Below are positions 1 through 12,455 of a stretch of 64,000 nucleotides of DNA, one piece after another. Positions within the stretch are counted from its first letter, which is position 1, and each line of letters begins with the position of its first letter. The stretch is from Hetaerina americana (Eukaryota > Arthropoda > Insecta > Odonata > Calopterygidae), in NCBI GenBank assembly GCA_022747635.1, contig JAKTNV010000004.1, positions 84,673,552-84,737,551 on the forward strand. The letters are read 5' to 3'. Position numbers and translations under genes: made by a program. The notes beneath the pieces are model-generated. The model saw nothing but the letters and a program-made list of their open reading frames with translations. It searched no databases and was not told the DNA's origin.

Positions 1-3000
1 ACGGAACCCGGAGCACACATCGGGAGCAATGCCTTTAGGATCATTCGGTCCTTAAAATATGTCACAGCGTACAAAAATTGTGGCTACCGTTCCATATGGT
101 TAATACAAGAGTTTCTTATAATTTTCTTATTGGCCATGTTCCTCCTAGCACTTATCGGGTGGAACAATCATAATTAAATTAGTTGTGCGTTTATTATGAG
201 GAAAGTTCAAGTATTGCTTCTGCGTAAATATGGTACACTTAAAATTTAACAAATTTTTGCAAAATAAAATGCATAAAATCATCTGTATGTACGTATTTTG
301 CAAAATTAACTTGCATGCGTACTGATTATTCTGTATTAGGGGCAACTGATTAAGTAAACAGACAAGCTTCTTGGTCTAAATATTTGACAATTTTCAATTT
401 AACAGCTGCTTAAGTGCTAAAAAGGAGCAATTTTTTATGTATAGTGTAAAATTGAAAGACCCCATAATAATAGTGAAAGATTATATCCTCGAAATTATTT
501 TCAAAATGGTATTTATTTCATATGTAAGAGTTGATACTGCATGTTTATTAATTTATGTAATATAAAATCTCATTCTTATTCTACTCAGAAAAAATTAGCT
601 TACGTAAGAGAAATCAGGACAATTATAATACTGAAGTCACCTTTTTAAATAAGAACTAATAACAGCTGAGATTCTAGGTTATTCTAGCTGAAAAATAATA
701 CTACGTATCATGATGGTTTTAAAAGGATAGTGCATTTTCATATGGTATTTCAAATAAATTTCTCAGCAATTGTGACTGTGAGGAGGAGAGGGAAAGCATT
801 ACGCTGGGAACATGTTTCCATGGCCACTCTATAAAAGCTATCGTGCACTTGTGATTCACTAGTCGTTAGTCGGGTAATTTAGCACTTACAGGAAGGAATT
901 TAGGCTGCCGCTGTAGCCTTTATCTTTAATTACACCCGTGTCCTACAACTTGAGACTGTGTAACGTCCCGCGAGTGATGGCCCTCGGAACTTGAGTGTGG
1001 CCGCGGAAGTTCTTATACTCGCTCGTAGGTAAGAATAGGCAAACTTTGGACTAGGCTGTGCATTGTGGATTATTACATACCCTATGCGAATGGAAAGGCG
1101 GACTTTGGAGCCGTAAGTTCTAAAGAACATAAGCGCCTATGCCAGGCGCTTATGGCTTCAACTATTCCTTGCAAATGGGGTTTGTGACCCATTCGACAAT
1201 CCTTCCGGTTACTGAAATCTCCCAGAACTCACTGCGATGGTGTAGGTTCAATGATTCCATTATATTTCTTGTTTTTTTTACTTTTAAAATTCTTCATTGG
1301 ATTTCACTTGATTTAAGGAAATTCTAGCACAAATATGAATTTTAATGATTTTTTATTAGCTTAATAATTATTTTTTTGTTATTTTAGCTACTTCAGAATA
1401 TCAAGTGCACTTCACTTGTCTGTGTTGTCTTTATTAATTAGGCATGGCAAGCAATGATTCATTGAATATTCCGGAAAATAATCCATCTCTATTTTTCAGC
1501 AATAATACGTTAAATGAATTAAGCGTGCCCCTACGATTTACCTATACGCTTTAAACTGAGCGTTCTTCATTTAAACATCTGTAATATTTAATAAAAAGCT
1601 TGTGTAATAGATAGCTATGAAGTTATATACCACGGAAGGAAGGATTAAAATGCAGGTTTGTCCTCTCCTCAAAAAGGTATAAACTATAAGGTCAGATTTC
1701 TCTCTAGTCCTGAGTCCATCGAATTGATTTACAGTCCGTTAACGGGTGAATAATATCCCTTGAAAATTGCTAAACCTCCACTTTGGTGCCTTATTTTATT
1801 ATACTTTTTCGAGATGTGGGTATGGTGAAGAACGGGAGAAAGTAAGTTGGACAGAGAGGAAGATTAACGATGAAGTTTTGTGTATGGCGAGAGAAGAGAG
1901 GAAGTTGCCGAGTGGAATCGAAATAAGAGGAAAAAAGTACGTGTAGGATATTCTTGAAAGGTAGTGGGATGTTGAACATCGTAATACAAGGGAAAGTGAC
2001 AGGTAAATAGGAAGTGGGAAAAGTGGGAAAGAGAAAAGGCTCTCCAGACAGCATAATGAAGGTACAAAAACCTGAAGGTGGAAATGATTTAGATCAAATA
2101 ATAGGAGTTGCATGTGATACCTGCTTATATTAGTCGTTAGGGAATTTCCAAAGTCTGCCTATGATAGGCAAATTTCTTTGATTGATTAATTTAACTTTTA
2201 TTGAATTCCACTAAATGTTTTTTCCAAGAACCAGGATTTATTTCGTCTTTTGTTACTCCTCGGTGATAATTCATTGAATAATTCACCTCAGACTTACTTT
2301 TATGGACATTTTAGCAAACTTAATGTTCCATCTACAAACCAAGTGCAATACAGTAAGCAATTCTTGCTTAATTAACCACGGTCGTGACGATGGGTTCACA
2401 TTTACGTACCTACTTACAAATGTTTACAACCAACGACTACATTCACAAAATATTTTATCACCTGAAATTTTTCCGCAAACTTTGGGCAGAGTGGAGTTAA
2501 ATTTTGGTGAACGACATCGCATTTCGTATTCCTTTTATCCGCGTAATGTTTAAGATGCGAATTATACGAGTATATTTAATTTTGTTTCATCGTTAAAAGT
2601 CTCCATTACGTCATATCCTCCTATGGGTCCTCCGGAATCAAGTCCTTGTTTGGTAAACCTGTATTAATTTCTTCAAAAAGGTTTAATGAATATGTGTGTT
2701 ACTTCTAAAGGGAGGAGAACAGACGGCGAAGTAACTTAACATTTCTTTAGAAATGTGGGCTTTGGTTGGGGTCGATGGTAGCAGCTATTTTGATCATCTA
2801 TTCAAATCACTAACCCTAATCTATTCCCTCTTCTGTTCCCTTCGATCATTTCATTTTCTTGTCTTCCTTCTCGTCCCTCTTCTTCACGAAAATCCTTATT
2901 GCCTATCTTCTTGCCGATTCATTTGGACATTTTCGGCCAACTTTTCTGAGCCAACGCTTGCTAAGTGAGTCTTTGCTGGGCTGAGCCGGTGCTCCCACGT

Positions 3001-4242
3001 CAAAATGTACTTGCGCTGGTTCTCTTCCCACTCACTTTTTTCGGCGCGAATACCAAGTGTAATCCACCCTCCCAACGAGTAATCATTACTTGAGGGCAAT
3101 GGGTGAAATATATATAAAAATATGCATGATAGAATTTATGAAAATGTTACATTGAAGATGTGGTATCTTTATACTTGTCTCCACTCGTTCACCTACTTCA
3201 TTTGGATATGCTAGTTGTTGTCATAATACAGTGGGATCTGATAAAGTTATATTATTCAAAATCTGCATAGAGAGAATAGAAAAAATTGCTGATTTTTTAA
3301 AATAAAGTTAAGAAAAAGTTTCATGAGTGATGCGATTAAGGTCTCAAAAAGATTTGGAATGGAATTCATTGCCAACCAAATAGGAAAGTATTAGCTATTT
3401 CTCTGCTTTAAGTTTAAGGCCATTTTATTATATTTACTTGTAACAACGTTTTATGATACATGTACATCATTATAAGCCAGGAAGTCTCATTAACAAGAAA
3501 AGAGATAATAATAAAATACCTAAATGTCATAAAATTTAGTATCTGACACGCACAATAGGGACAATAATTTTTGTTGTTGAGAAAACACTAATAATATCAT
3601 TTGGATATAGCCTTTCTATTCTGTAATAATCTACTTCATAATATTATCTTCATTTTTATCAATACATTATAGTTCAGTTACTCTTAACAGCTTGTCTTGC
3701 AAGGACAAAGATCTCGTTAAATGTTATCACAGCAAAACATATGCACGGCCTCTTAGTGACCTCACTTCAGTTATTCTATGCTATTACTATTCTAACTTCT
3801 CCACCAAACCGCCGATGTGGAGTGTGAATGCCTAGTACCGAATATCTTCCGCCTAACCCGTCAACTTGGGGTACCACGTAAAGTGTACATGTTGATTGCC
3901 TCAATCTTCTGAGGAGCGGGAGAGAGAATAGAGATTTGTTTCCCTTGCTTCTTATATGCGAACTTTCACACCGGGCGCCGCCTAAATTGACGTGGCCCGG
4001 CTAGTCGGCCGCTCATGAATTTGTACCTCTGCAGTACGCCTAGGGAGGGAGAATTGAGTGGACGGGAAACGCAATCTCCTATGAGCACGTAATATTGTTT
4101 CCACTTTCTTGAAAGTTGGAATAAAAGAAATAAATTTTTCTTTCCCTTTATTAGAGTCAAAAAGAATGGCATCGAGCGAAACGAATTAGTAGTACTGTGA
4201 AGGATTATATTTTCACTATCGGGTGGATCGGGTATATAAATA
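1..4242. other. Unique AT-rich DNA, no gene recognised
   Basis: No reading frame here resembles a known protein family. The open frames are short, lie in several overlapping frames and look like chance. The only structure noted is the short hairpin at 1128-1154. A moderately GC-richer patch lies at about 900-1250 and another at about 3780-4080, neither with a recognisable product. Confidence 0.6.
1128..1154. repeat. Short perfect hairpin
   Basis: Two perfect 11-base arms, 1128-1138 (cataagcgcct) and 1144-1154, are separated by a 5-base loop. The function is unknown. It is too short for a typical microRNA precursor and may be chance or a foldback remnant. Confidence 0.5.
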
Positions 4243-4244
4243 TA

Positions 4245-4993
4245 CGAGGGTCATCCGGAAAGTAGTACCCGTTCGTGAAATAAAGACACAAAAGTAAATA
4301 TTAACAAACATAAAAAATTTTATTTGAAAGAGGATACTTTAAACTACTTCTCAACATAATCTCCAAGGAAATTAAGGCATTTGTCATAACGTGTGACAAG
4401 TTTCTGTATTCCTGCTGCATAGTCCTTCGCCGCCAGCTCATTGAGATACGCGAGGGACCCATCTTGCACAAATTTTTGCATAATGCAGATGGTGTTTAAC
4501 AATTTCATGAACAATTGTTCGAGAAACATTGGGGAAATGCTCACAGATGTCATCAATTGTGACGCGCCGATCGTTCCTCACGAATTCGTCAACTGAGCTC
4601 ACCAGTTGGTCTGTAATGACAGACGGTCTCCCCGAACGCTCATCGTCGTGTGTGTTCCCCCTCCCCATGTTGAAGTTGCGACACCACCGCCGAACAGACG
4701 ACTCGTCCATTACATTGTCTCCATACACCTCCTTTAATTGGCGATGAATATCACATGGGCGAACGTTTCTTGCATTGAGGAATTTAATCACTGCCCTCAC
4801 TTCACAACTGGCGGCGTTCTTTTTTTAAACATTGTAAACAATCACAGAAACAACACAGGCAATGCTAGCGTCACGCAACTTGGCTCAGAGAAGGCAGACA
4901 AGCCACTGAAGCTATCTGACCTCGTCCAGCGGCTACTCGCGTCGTCAGCACTTCATGCGGCACGAACGGGTACTACTTTCCGGATGACCCTCG
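4245..4993 (-). mobile_element. Internally deleted mariner element, type A copy 1
   Basis: This 749-bp element has perfect 33-bp terminal inverted repeats at 4245-4277 and 4961-4993, starting cgagggtcatccgg. A TA duplication lies on each side (4243-4244 and 4994-4995), the target of Tc1/mariner transposases. It carries the N-terminal and extreme C-terminal parts of a mariner transposase on the minus strand; the catalytic centre is missing. It cannot move without a transposase supplied elsewhere. A near-identical copy lies at 21778-22530. By eye the two differ by one substitution and one 4-base indel, so both moved recently. Confidence 0.9.
4438..4800 (-). pseudogene. Mariner transposase fragment, DNA-binding domain only
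   Basis: The minus-strand frame encodes the paired-like double helix-turn-helix part of a mariner transposase. Marks are IHRQL, a DDERSGRP linker and the downstream ARWVP motif. The frame stops just after ARWVP because an internal deletion joins it out of frame to the last ~38 codons (about 4344-4450), which end in GDYVEK. None of the three catalytic aspartates is present. A 4-base deletion near 4825, relative to the copy at 22378, shifts the frame just after the start, so this copy has no usable ATG for the domain. Confidence 0.8.
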
Positions 4994-4995
4994 TA

Positions 4996-5182
4996 AATAT
5001 ATATATATACATATAATGTATAAGTTAGCACTAATGGTAGTGCTGTCCTTCTCTTCCTTTAGAAAGGTGGCTTGGACCACCGAAAATTTGAAACCGAGTG
5101 AGTTTTTTTATGTGTTTCTGTGTTTTTGTCTGTGTCCACTACTGCTAACGTTTATGGATTATTATTCACGCCCGTGGGACTT
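4996..5182. other. Spacer, nothing recognised
   Basis: It begins with a short TA run directly after the mariner target site and then holds unremarkable sequence. No feature is seen. Confidence 0.5.
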
Positions 5183-5194
5183 TCACACACACAC

Positions 5195-5238
<44 letters not shown>

Positions 5239-5239
5239 G
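5183..5239. repeat. (CA)n/(TA)n microsatellite
   Basis: A CA dinucleotide run passes into a TA run. It abuts the truncated SINE that follows, so that SINE begins inside the repeat. Confidence 0.95.
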
Positions 5240-5436
5240 GTTCGATTCCCGGGCAAGGCACTCTGGGCACCTGCAGCTCCACCCAAGCTAAAGTGATTTT
5301 TCGGGTACCAGGTCTTCCTGAGAAACCATAACCGGCGCAGGGAAAGGAACTGGCCCCCCTACCCTGATGTGTGAATTTTCACACGCCATATAGGGCTTAG
5401 TACTGGGTGATCTCTAGTTGATTACTGTGTTTATGG
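5238..5436 (+). mobile_element. 5'-truncated tRNA-derived SINE, family 3
   Basis: It starts at a Pol III box-B-like sequence (ggttcgattcccgg) and runs into a tail shared with 36013-36268: taccctgatgtgtgaatt, then cacacgc, then gttgattactgtgtttatgg. The box A half is absent. The shared tail at two separate loci shows a dispersed family; box B points to tRNA-derived origin. Confidence 0.65.
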
Positions 5437-5438
5437 TT

Positions 5439-5440
<2 letters not shown>

Positions 5441-5474
<34 letters not shown>
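5441..5474. repeat. (TA)n microsatellite
   Basis: Simple TA run between the SINE tail and the foldback element. Confidence 0.95.
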
Positions 5475-5726
5475 CTCATTCACAAAGAAAGAGATATAAG
5501 GAAAAGGGATAGGAACACATGTAGAGGACGAACACAGTAGAGGTGGGGAAGGCGGAATCAGGCAAATCACGAGTGTAAAAATATTTCCTAGACGGGGACT
5601 TCAACTCCGGATCTTTCCACTTGTCGGGCGGATGCTCTCAACCACTTGAGCTATCAAGGAAACGTAATTTACCTTTATTTGAGTTCCTATCCCTTTTCCT
5701 TATATCTATTTCTATGTGAAAATGAG
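5475..5726. mobile_element. Foldback element enclosing a tRNA-like segment
   Basis: The ends form an inverted repeat with a perfect 25-base core, 5492-5516 against 5683-5707, and weaker pairing out to both ends (ctcatt...). A tRNA-like segment on the minus strand lies between the arms. The layout resembles a MITE or a hairpin made by two inverted SINE copies. No protein is encoded. No clear target duplication is visible because the left edge sits in TA repeats. Confidence 0.6.
5591..5660 (-). other. tRNA-like segment (degenerate SINE head)
   Basis: Read on the minus strand, it has a good box A (tagctcaagtggttgagagc) and a degenerate box B (ggagttgaagtcc), spaced as in a tRNA. The T-arm departs from the GGTTCGA consensus, so it is more likely a tRNA-derived repeat than a working tRNA gene. 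Confidence 0.5.
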
Positions 5727-5764
5727 GTTTTGTTCGCCGTTTGGAGGGATTACGTGTTTGAATG

Positions 5765-5765
5765 T

Positions 5766-5854
<89 letters not shown>

Positions 5855-5857
5855 TAT
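5765..5857. repeat. (TA)n(CA)n microsatellite
   Basis: About 65 bases of TA followed by about 22 bases of CA. It produces long meaningless Tyr-Ile frames on both strands. Confidence 0.97.
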
Positions 5858-5862
5858 AGAGA

Positions 5863-8800
5863 GAGGAAATTCTTGATTTTGGATGCGTAAATTTTGCGTT
5901 GTGTCATCATTTTAATATTTTGTTTCCTTTCCCTGGTTGAATCATGTTCAACCTTGCTACAACACAACTTATTTCCGAACTCAATATCCTTTCACTCCAG
6001 GTGGCGGCTTATTCCGTATTAAGCTACTGTGTCGTGATGCGTGTGGAGTGGCTATCGAATGATCTAATAACGATGATTTGTTTTTATGATCCAAATATTT
6101 ATTGTTAAGTATGCTTTGTAATTTGTACCTTTTAATAGTATTGAAAATGCACCCATTCAGAGGTTTCATATTTTTTTTTGTATTTAGAGATCTTTTTTTG
6201 ACAATTGCATTGATGTATGAATCCATACGCGCAATAGGGTAGTATGAGGATTTATTATCTATACTATCTAATTGTGCAAGAATGAGGTGTTTCCTGCGCT
6301 ATATATTTGGGGTAAATAACACCATTTGCAATAAGCATTTTCGTTGTCTATTCATAGTTCATTTCGCATTCTTTTTTGCTGTCTTCTGAATAAGTTATTG
6401 TTTCCTCCTGGTATGGCAAAATCATGTAATTATTTCATGTCTTGAAGTGCTGAAATTTTATGGTAATTCACCTACCAGAGATAATTTTGAATCGTTCCAC
6501 TTGAATAAAGCTTTCTCCCAAGGTCGTCACGCGGTAGAAAAAACCATAGACGGCATATTAGCCGTACGGAATTTCGATACAATAGGCCTCCTCCCAACGC
6601 GCTCGTGAGGCCGATATAATTGAGCGGTCCGCAGCGGCTGGATTCTTGGGGTTCCTTCGATAAAACGATAAGCCCTGAGTGGATAAATCCCTATGCTATG
6701 CGAGACTTCGTAGTTTCCCAAAATTCCTCGACCTCCCGCTCACCAATTTTTTCTCACGCAGCCCACGTCAACGGGCTCTCACCTTCATCCCTGCCTCCCG
6801 ATCGCTTTTCGCTGCTCCTTTGTTATTATTTTCCCCTTCCTACCTCTCTTTCTCTCTCTCTCTCTCCCTCTGACATGGCCGAAATCCTTCCTCTCTTCTC
6901 ATAAGTGAGACGGCTTCCCCACTGCGAGAGAATTTCTCCCGCGATTTAATGATCCCCGTCACGTGATTTACGGGCCGGAAAGGCGTTGCCTAATAACATT
7001 CGCCCACTCTCACTCTCTAACCCTCTCTCCATCTCTCTCTCTCCTTCTCTAGTGCATTTTATTCCTCCCATGACGCGGTCTTCCCATCGCCAGCCTCTCT
7101 TCTCCCCTTGATGACGGCCCCACCAATCAAACAACCCACGCCGTTTCGCCCACACCCGTTCCCTCATCAAATACCCGCTTCCCGAAACACCCTCCCCCCT
7201 CACGTGGAACTCGAAAAGAGTTGCCAACCGCTGAGATAGGTTTTAATTTTTTTGTTGGCGAGTTCCTCGAAGAAGAAAATGGGATTCGGCTCCTTCGCCA
7301 CGCAACCGTTAACACCTGCGGTGCTCCTTTTCCTACAACTACATAGATGGCCTTGTTAAAATAAGAAAGCGTTACCGGGTGGTTATTTAAAGCTCGGGTC
7401 AATATAATCCTCGTGATCCTTTGTGAATGCCATTATTTGAGTGTAGTGTAGAGCAGAGGCTGCTTAAATTTTGTTTTAATTCCGGTGGGATCATGTTTCA
7501 GTCACGCCACTATGAGTTCAAGTCCATTATGTTCGTCATAGGTAATTCTACTTAGAGGAAAGAACACCTATGATAGGGGTTTGCCTTTGTATTTACTGAC
7601 TTAAAACTCATCTCTGTACATTTATATACTATATAATTGCGTTATATACATTTATAGCATGCATGTACAAACTATATAATTGCTCTTTTCCGTTCCCCTA
7701 ACCGTTAAATATTTAGATCTAAAATGTTAAAAAAAGGTAAAATGCAAACGTCAATTTCTTCTAATATGGCCGAAACCAACCACCTCCGTAGGTTTCATCA
7801 AAATTAATTTCCAAATATATTACTTACGCTCGAGAACCAACACCCTGAAGCACACTGCTCGGGTAAATAAACACATTTTTAATGATTCATTATAGGTCAT
7901 ATATAAAATAGTGATTAAATATATATTGGACTGATATCGCTTTGGCTGCAGCCAAGTAATACATCAAAACTGGGAATTCATGATATATTTTTGGTATAAA
8001 TGCCCTGCAAAACCAAATCAAACTTTGGAAACATCCTTAAAGAAATTAAAAACCAAATTTCCAATTTTAGAAGAAGTTTACTGCTAAACAACCTCTCTCG
8101 AGCGATTGCTGTAATTTGAGAGTGGAAGCAGCAAGTGGGCGGGCTTCCTTCGGGGAAAAAGCTAGGAGATATATGGGAGCATTCTCAAAATTTGGAAAGC
8201 GAGATAGGGTAGGGAAGGTGGTGAAGGAAGAGAGGTATCCGCCTCATCCTTGGGAGGGCTCCTCCCGTGGAGGCTTTTGAGTGATGGGCATCGTCGACGA
8301 ATACCCGACTCACAGTATTTTTTTTCCTCGCTCCAAATATTCCGTCGAGCAAAAAGCGCATTTTTGCCGGCTTGCACGTCGGCGAGAGCCTTTTCAAGAG
8401 AAAAGAGGAGTTCGTCTCATTCTGAGACGGGTCCCATCCCGGTCTTGCTCAGCGGGTCAATCTATATACCTGCAGGACTCCCTGTGGACTAGAGATCTTT
8501 CTCCTGCCCTCTTGTGATGGCGGACGTGTTTCATCCCACCCGAAGGCGAATTCTTTCGGTAGATTTGTCGTCTACGGAGTCTCCGGTTTGATTCTTGATT
8601 GAGGTGAGTGTCGTTCCGGAGATATTTCTTTCTCACCCAGGGAGAACTCTTATCCTTCAATGAAACCAAAATATAGTGGGAGGAAATTCCAGTTTTTAAG
8701 ATACATCGAAGCTAGCTAGAGGTATGCCTTTGTGCCTTGCCATTCTTATCTGAATATTTCTGATTTCTCCTAAGTCATTGACCAAATTTTGGCATGAGGT

Positions 8801-10080
8801 GAGGAAGGTGAGAGATTATTTGCGCTTCGTGAACACATTGTCAAGAAAATGACTCAGTTCATGGAAAACAATTTTATTTATGGGTCTATGTAAATGATGT
8901 CGGAAATTGCCTTTGAGCACTGGGTTCACAATCGTAGAAATGGATTTGAACCTCACTTCTTTTTCATTTGATTTTAGTGTTGTGTTCCAATCATTTCTTG
9001 GGGGTATGTATCAATATATGTACCAATATCGGATGGTGCAAGTGAATCTCACTGTTGGTAACCGCTATGAATTATATGCTTGTTAAAACCTGTTATGGAA
9101 AGCTCGAATGGAAATATATGTTTCGATGCCAAAGATTTTTATCACGGACTGTCGCGAGTTTTGAACAATGCTATTTAATCAGTAAAAAGTCGTTGATATT
9201 TATGTGCTGTGGAACCAGTTTGCGAAAATTTTAATTTCGATATATCCTTGCCTTTTTTTCCTGCTGAAGGAATTTATTGTTGAGCATAATTTAAATTTAA
9301 ATTTCATACCAATCAATATTTATTTTTTGACGAAATAAGCAGAAATAGTACAAATGGATTTATAAAACCATGCTGCATTTGAGTGTACTTGAATTTAGCG
9401 ACGCATATCATGCCATTATTTCAATGCTTATGATGTGCTCAAAGGTTTTTACGTACATGCTTCGTGCTTAATTTCTTCATTATTGAGATCATTGAAGGTA
9501 ATTTCTGTTGCTAGTGAAATGTAAACGTAACCAAACGTGAAGAAAGATATTTTTTAATTTATAAAAGGCGTTTTTGATTTGTGGGTTCCATCATTGTTTT
9601 TAGTAGCTCCTTCTCTTGTGTATCCATAAAAGCATACTCATACTTATATAGTTCATGTAAATATTATTTTAAAATAATTTATAAATTTATATAAATTTCA
9701 TTCATAGGTAAATTAATTATTCAAAAGTAGGTTTTAGACGGACGTAAAATACGTCGGTCTAAAATAAATCGTCACATTCTGTGATTCACGCGAACTTCAT
9801 AACATTTGCCCCGCATCGTATCTTTTTACCTTCTTTAGCACCTTCTGCCTGACTTCATGGTGTCTGCTTGTAAAATTGCATTCCCTTCCTTCCTATATCT
9901 TCCTCAACCAATATTCTCCCTGATATGGCGCCCATTCAACATGCCACTACCTCTCAATATTTCCTCTCCACCCGCTTCTCTACCTTCTTCGTATGTTACC
10001 TATCAAATTTCTCTTCTCCCGCCATATTTTACAAGTTCTGCTGAAACTTTCCACACCTGTTTTTACGGCGGTACAATAAA
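5863..10080. other. Unique DNA with GC/CT-richer patches, no gene recognised
   Basis: No protein family is recognised. Two stretches stand out from the AT-rich surroundings. About 6530-7400 has CT runs and more CpG. About 8100-8680 is GC-richer and contains a strong splice-donor match (gattgag then gtgagtg at about 8600). They could be promoters, untranslated exons or conserved noncoding DNA; nothing decides between these. The rest is AT-rich with no feature except the hairpin at 9732-9764. Confidence 0.4.
9732..9764. repeat. Short imperfect hairpin
   Basis: Arms 9732-9746 (ttttagacggacgta) and 9750-9764 pair with one mismatched position and a 3-base loop. Function unknown. Confidence 0.4.
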
Positions 10081-10083
10081 AAA

Positions 10084-10084
<1 letters not shown>

Positions 10085-10154
<70 letters not shown>
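10085..10154. repeat. (TA)n microsatellite
   Basis: About 70 bases of TA repeat. A second short TA run lies at 10230-10249. Confidence 0.97.
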
Positions 10155-10157
<3 letters not shown>

Positions 10158-10249
10158 AACGCTCTTCGGCGACGCACAAATATAAAAACACACAGGTGTA
10201 GATTTTTAAAACATATACATTTCATTTAATATATATATATATATATATA

Positions 10250-11555
10250 GCCATAATTATGTATTTATATTATATATTTAAATCATTTATACATTGAATG
10301 CTAGTTACCCCAATAGTGTCCTATGGTTCAAAAACATAAAAGGTAATCGATTGGCAAAGACTTACTTCATTCCTACTCCTCTTCATCACAAGCACCCGTC
10401 AGACGCTGGGTGACCGTGTCTTTACCTCCAAATGTTGTCACTAGTGACTAATTTGCTCATTAACTCGTCTCTACAGTAATATGTAGATAATTAGGTCACT
10501 GTTGACATACTGAGTGGGAAATTGAGACGGAGATCAAGACGACAGAAAGCAGGTGGAATAAAATTCAAGTAATATTTACCACACTCGGTATTCAATTTTT
10601 ATAGCTATAATTGCTATAAGTATTTAAATAAATTTGTTCATTTAAAGCAAAGTTTAAAACTTAAATGGGCATATATGAAATTAAAAATGATTACAATCTG
10701 TCATTCTTAAGTTTTAGTTCAAAGCCTTTGGAGCACGCGCGGATTCCCAGCTATTATTAGGTTTAACAGTTGGGCACTGACGGAGGACAACTCGGAAAAG
10801 TATAATCCAGTAAATTTTTTTAAATTTTTTTTTCGTTGTCGTGTCATCAAGTGGTTTGAGACAGGAATTTCAAAAGAATGTGTTGGACAAGTGCAGGAGA
10901 GAAAGGAACGTCGGTACGCGCCTGGCGAATTCAATGTTCCCAACCGTCAGTCGACCAACCCATCCATTTTTTTTCCCCTTGCATTTTTATCCCAACCGTT
11001 TCCCCCGTAATCACGCTAGATTCCAACTCCCATGTCACTCGGTATTAATCGCTTCCAGTTGAATTGTATCATTCATCTTGGTAGCAGCTCCATGGTGACA
11101 GCCTTTGCGTGTTCGTCACTGCGTGTGAATGGGTAAGTGATCATTAATGATGGTCGTTTACCTCTGGGACTCCACTCTGATATTACGAGTTCGGAATTCA
11201 TTCGGCGGCGAACAAACCCGCGGAAAGGTCTGTGCGTTCGTCTGAATGCCGTCTAATACCTGTGTCGAGTTTTTGGATCTTCGTCCTTATATTCATAATT
11301 TGTATCCACCGCGTCAAAAATTTGCCGAGATTTCGCGTTTCAATTTCTTCTCCGCTTCAGTTCATCGTGAAACACCGTTTTTTACGGAGGAAATCTCATG
11401 AAAAAACTAAGTGAAACGGTTTAGCAGGAGATAATATAATGTTTTCATTTTGAAATTTAATACGTTCATCATTAAACATTCAGTATTTTTTCAATCCAAT
11501 TCTGAATTGATAAATTTTTCAACTGAATTTATACAAAACTTTGCTCAGCGATATA
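10250..11555. other. Unique DNA, no gene recognised
   Basis: AT-rich to about 10700, then GC-richer to about 11400. A short ATG-led frame at about 11091-11131 ends at a good donor match (atgg then gtaagtg) but is too short to call an exon. No other feature is seen. Confidence 0.4.
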
Positions 11556-11557
11556 TA

Positions 11558-12075
11558 CGAGACATGTTGGAAAATTAAGGGCCGTTTTCTTATATTTAAA
11601 TATTGGCAGGTCAGAACAAAGTTCTACGCATGCAGCGCTATCTATTGATTATTTCCGAAGCCACTGAGTTAATTGCTTGGCTTCAGTAGTAGTTTGCCCA
11701 TCTTCGAATCAGATAACAATGTTCGCAAAAATCGTTTCTGCCGCCAGTTGCGAATTGTAAGCCGTGATTCGAATTTTGTGCGTTGAAGGATTATCTGCGG
11801 CCAAAATTCATTGGAAGTTGTGACTAGGTTATGGATCTACCGTATTTGATCTGAGTGACGGAAAGTTTAAAAATTGGTGTGGAGACTTCAAAAATGGTCG
11901 CTCAAATATGCATAATTAAGAGCAGAGTGGCAGACCCAGTATCCAGGCGATGAAAAAGTTCAATAAGCGTATCATGAACTACGATCTGACTGACGATTGC
12001 CGATTAGTATTCTGGCTGATAAATTTTCTCTTGTTAAACGGAACACCATTTACACGATTGCAACAGAAAATCTCG
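11558..12075 (+). pseudogene. Mariner relic B, 5' half
   Basis: A TA at 11556-11557 is followed by a degenerate mariner-type terminus (cgagacatgttgg, aaaattaagg) resembling the end at 37588. About 160 bases on, from about 11719, a broken plus-strand frame encodes the N-terminal DNA-binding part of a transposase. AASCE, IH.KL, NWC.DFKNGR and SGRPSIQ can be followed across stop codons. The homology is lost where SINE material begins at about 12075, and the 3' end and right terminus are missing. The stop codons and divergence mark it as old. Confidence 0.65.
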
Positions 12076-12082
12076 GATATTA

Positions 12083-12127
12083 GTAATTATGGGAGGCGAC
12101 CGACAGCTCAGGTAATTTGCGCCATTT
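12083..12127 (-). mobile_element. SINE family 1 tail fragment
   Basis: The minus strand matches the 3' part of SINE family 1 (cttagctgtcggtcgcctcc in full copies), here with gag for tag. It is a scrap of about 45 bases within a mosaic. Confidence 0.5.
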
Positions 12128-12345
12128 GCGTTATAATGCAACAATTTCAGAGCGTGAAAATCATTTACCTTGGACGGAATTGGAATACAAATGATTTTTA
12201 CACTCTGAAATTTTGGCATTATAATGCGCATTTAGCGCATGACTCCGTTAAAAGTACCTGTCATAGCATCTACTTCAGTTTCTTGGAGTTGAGAATGAAT
12301 GAGAGAGATGAATTGCCCGACGGATAGAGTAAGAAATTCGCATTT
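12128..12345 (+). mobile_element. SINE family 2 / foldback copy with deleted tRNA head
   Basis: Positions 12128-12166 and 12189-12229 form a near-perfect inverted repeat built on tttcagagcgtgaaaatcat. A core of about 22 bases retains a trace of antisense box B. From 12230 the family tail follows (catgactccgttaaaagtac, then ccgacggatagagtaag). Related copies lie at 14616, 25131 and 32587. Confidence 0.6.
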
Positions 12346-12455
12346 CACACAGAAGTAGTAGCTTAATGGGAGACGACCGACAGCTAAGGTCATTTGCACC
12401 ATTAGGAATGCTTGGGAAAGGAAAGGTGGAGAGAAAACCGGCGTCGGAATTAGCA
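12346..12455 (-). mobile_element. SINE family 1 tail, joined tail-to-tail to family 2
   Basis: The minus strand matches the last ~100 bases of SINE family 1 (gccgacgccggttttctctc, then ctgtcggtcg, then ctactac). It is truncated at its 5' side where it meets mariner C. The junction at the shared actactac tail is the same as at about 25130, which suggests that the two-SINE composite dispersed as a unit. Confidence 0.65.

Noticed and set aside
5638..5967. 109-codon frame rich in Tyr-Ile
   Set aside because: It is a translation of TA and CA microsatellites, as are similar frames at 9857-10225, 30472-30793 and 44081-44419.
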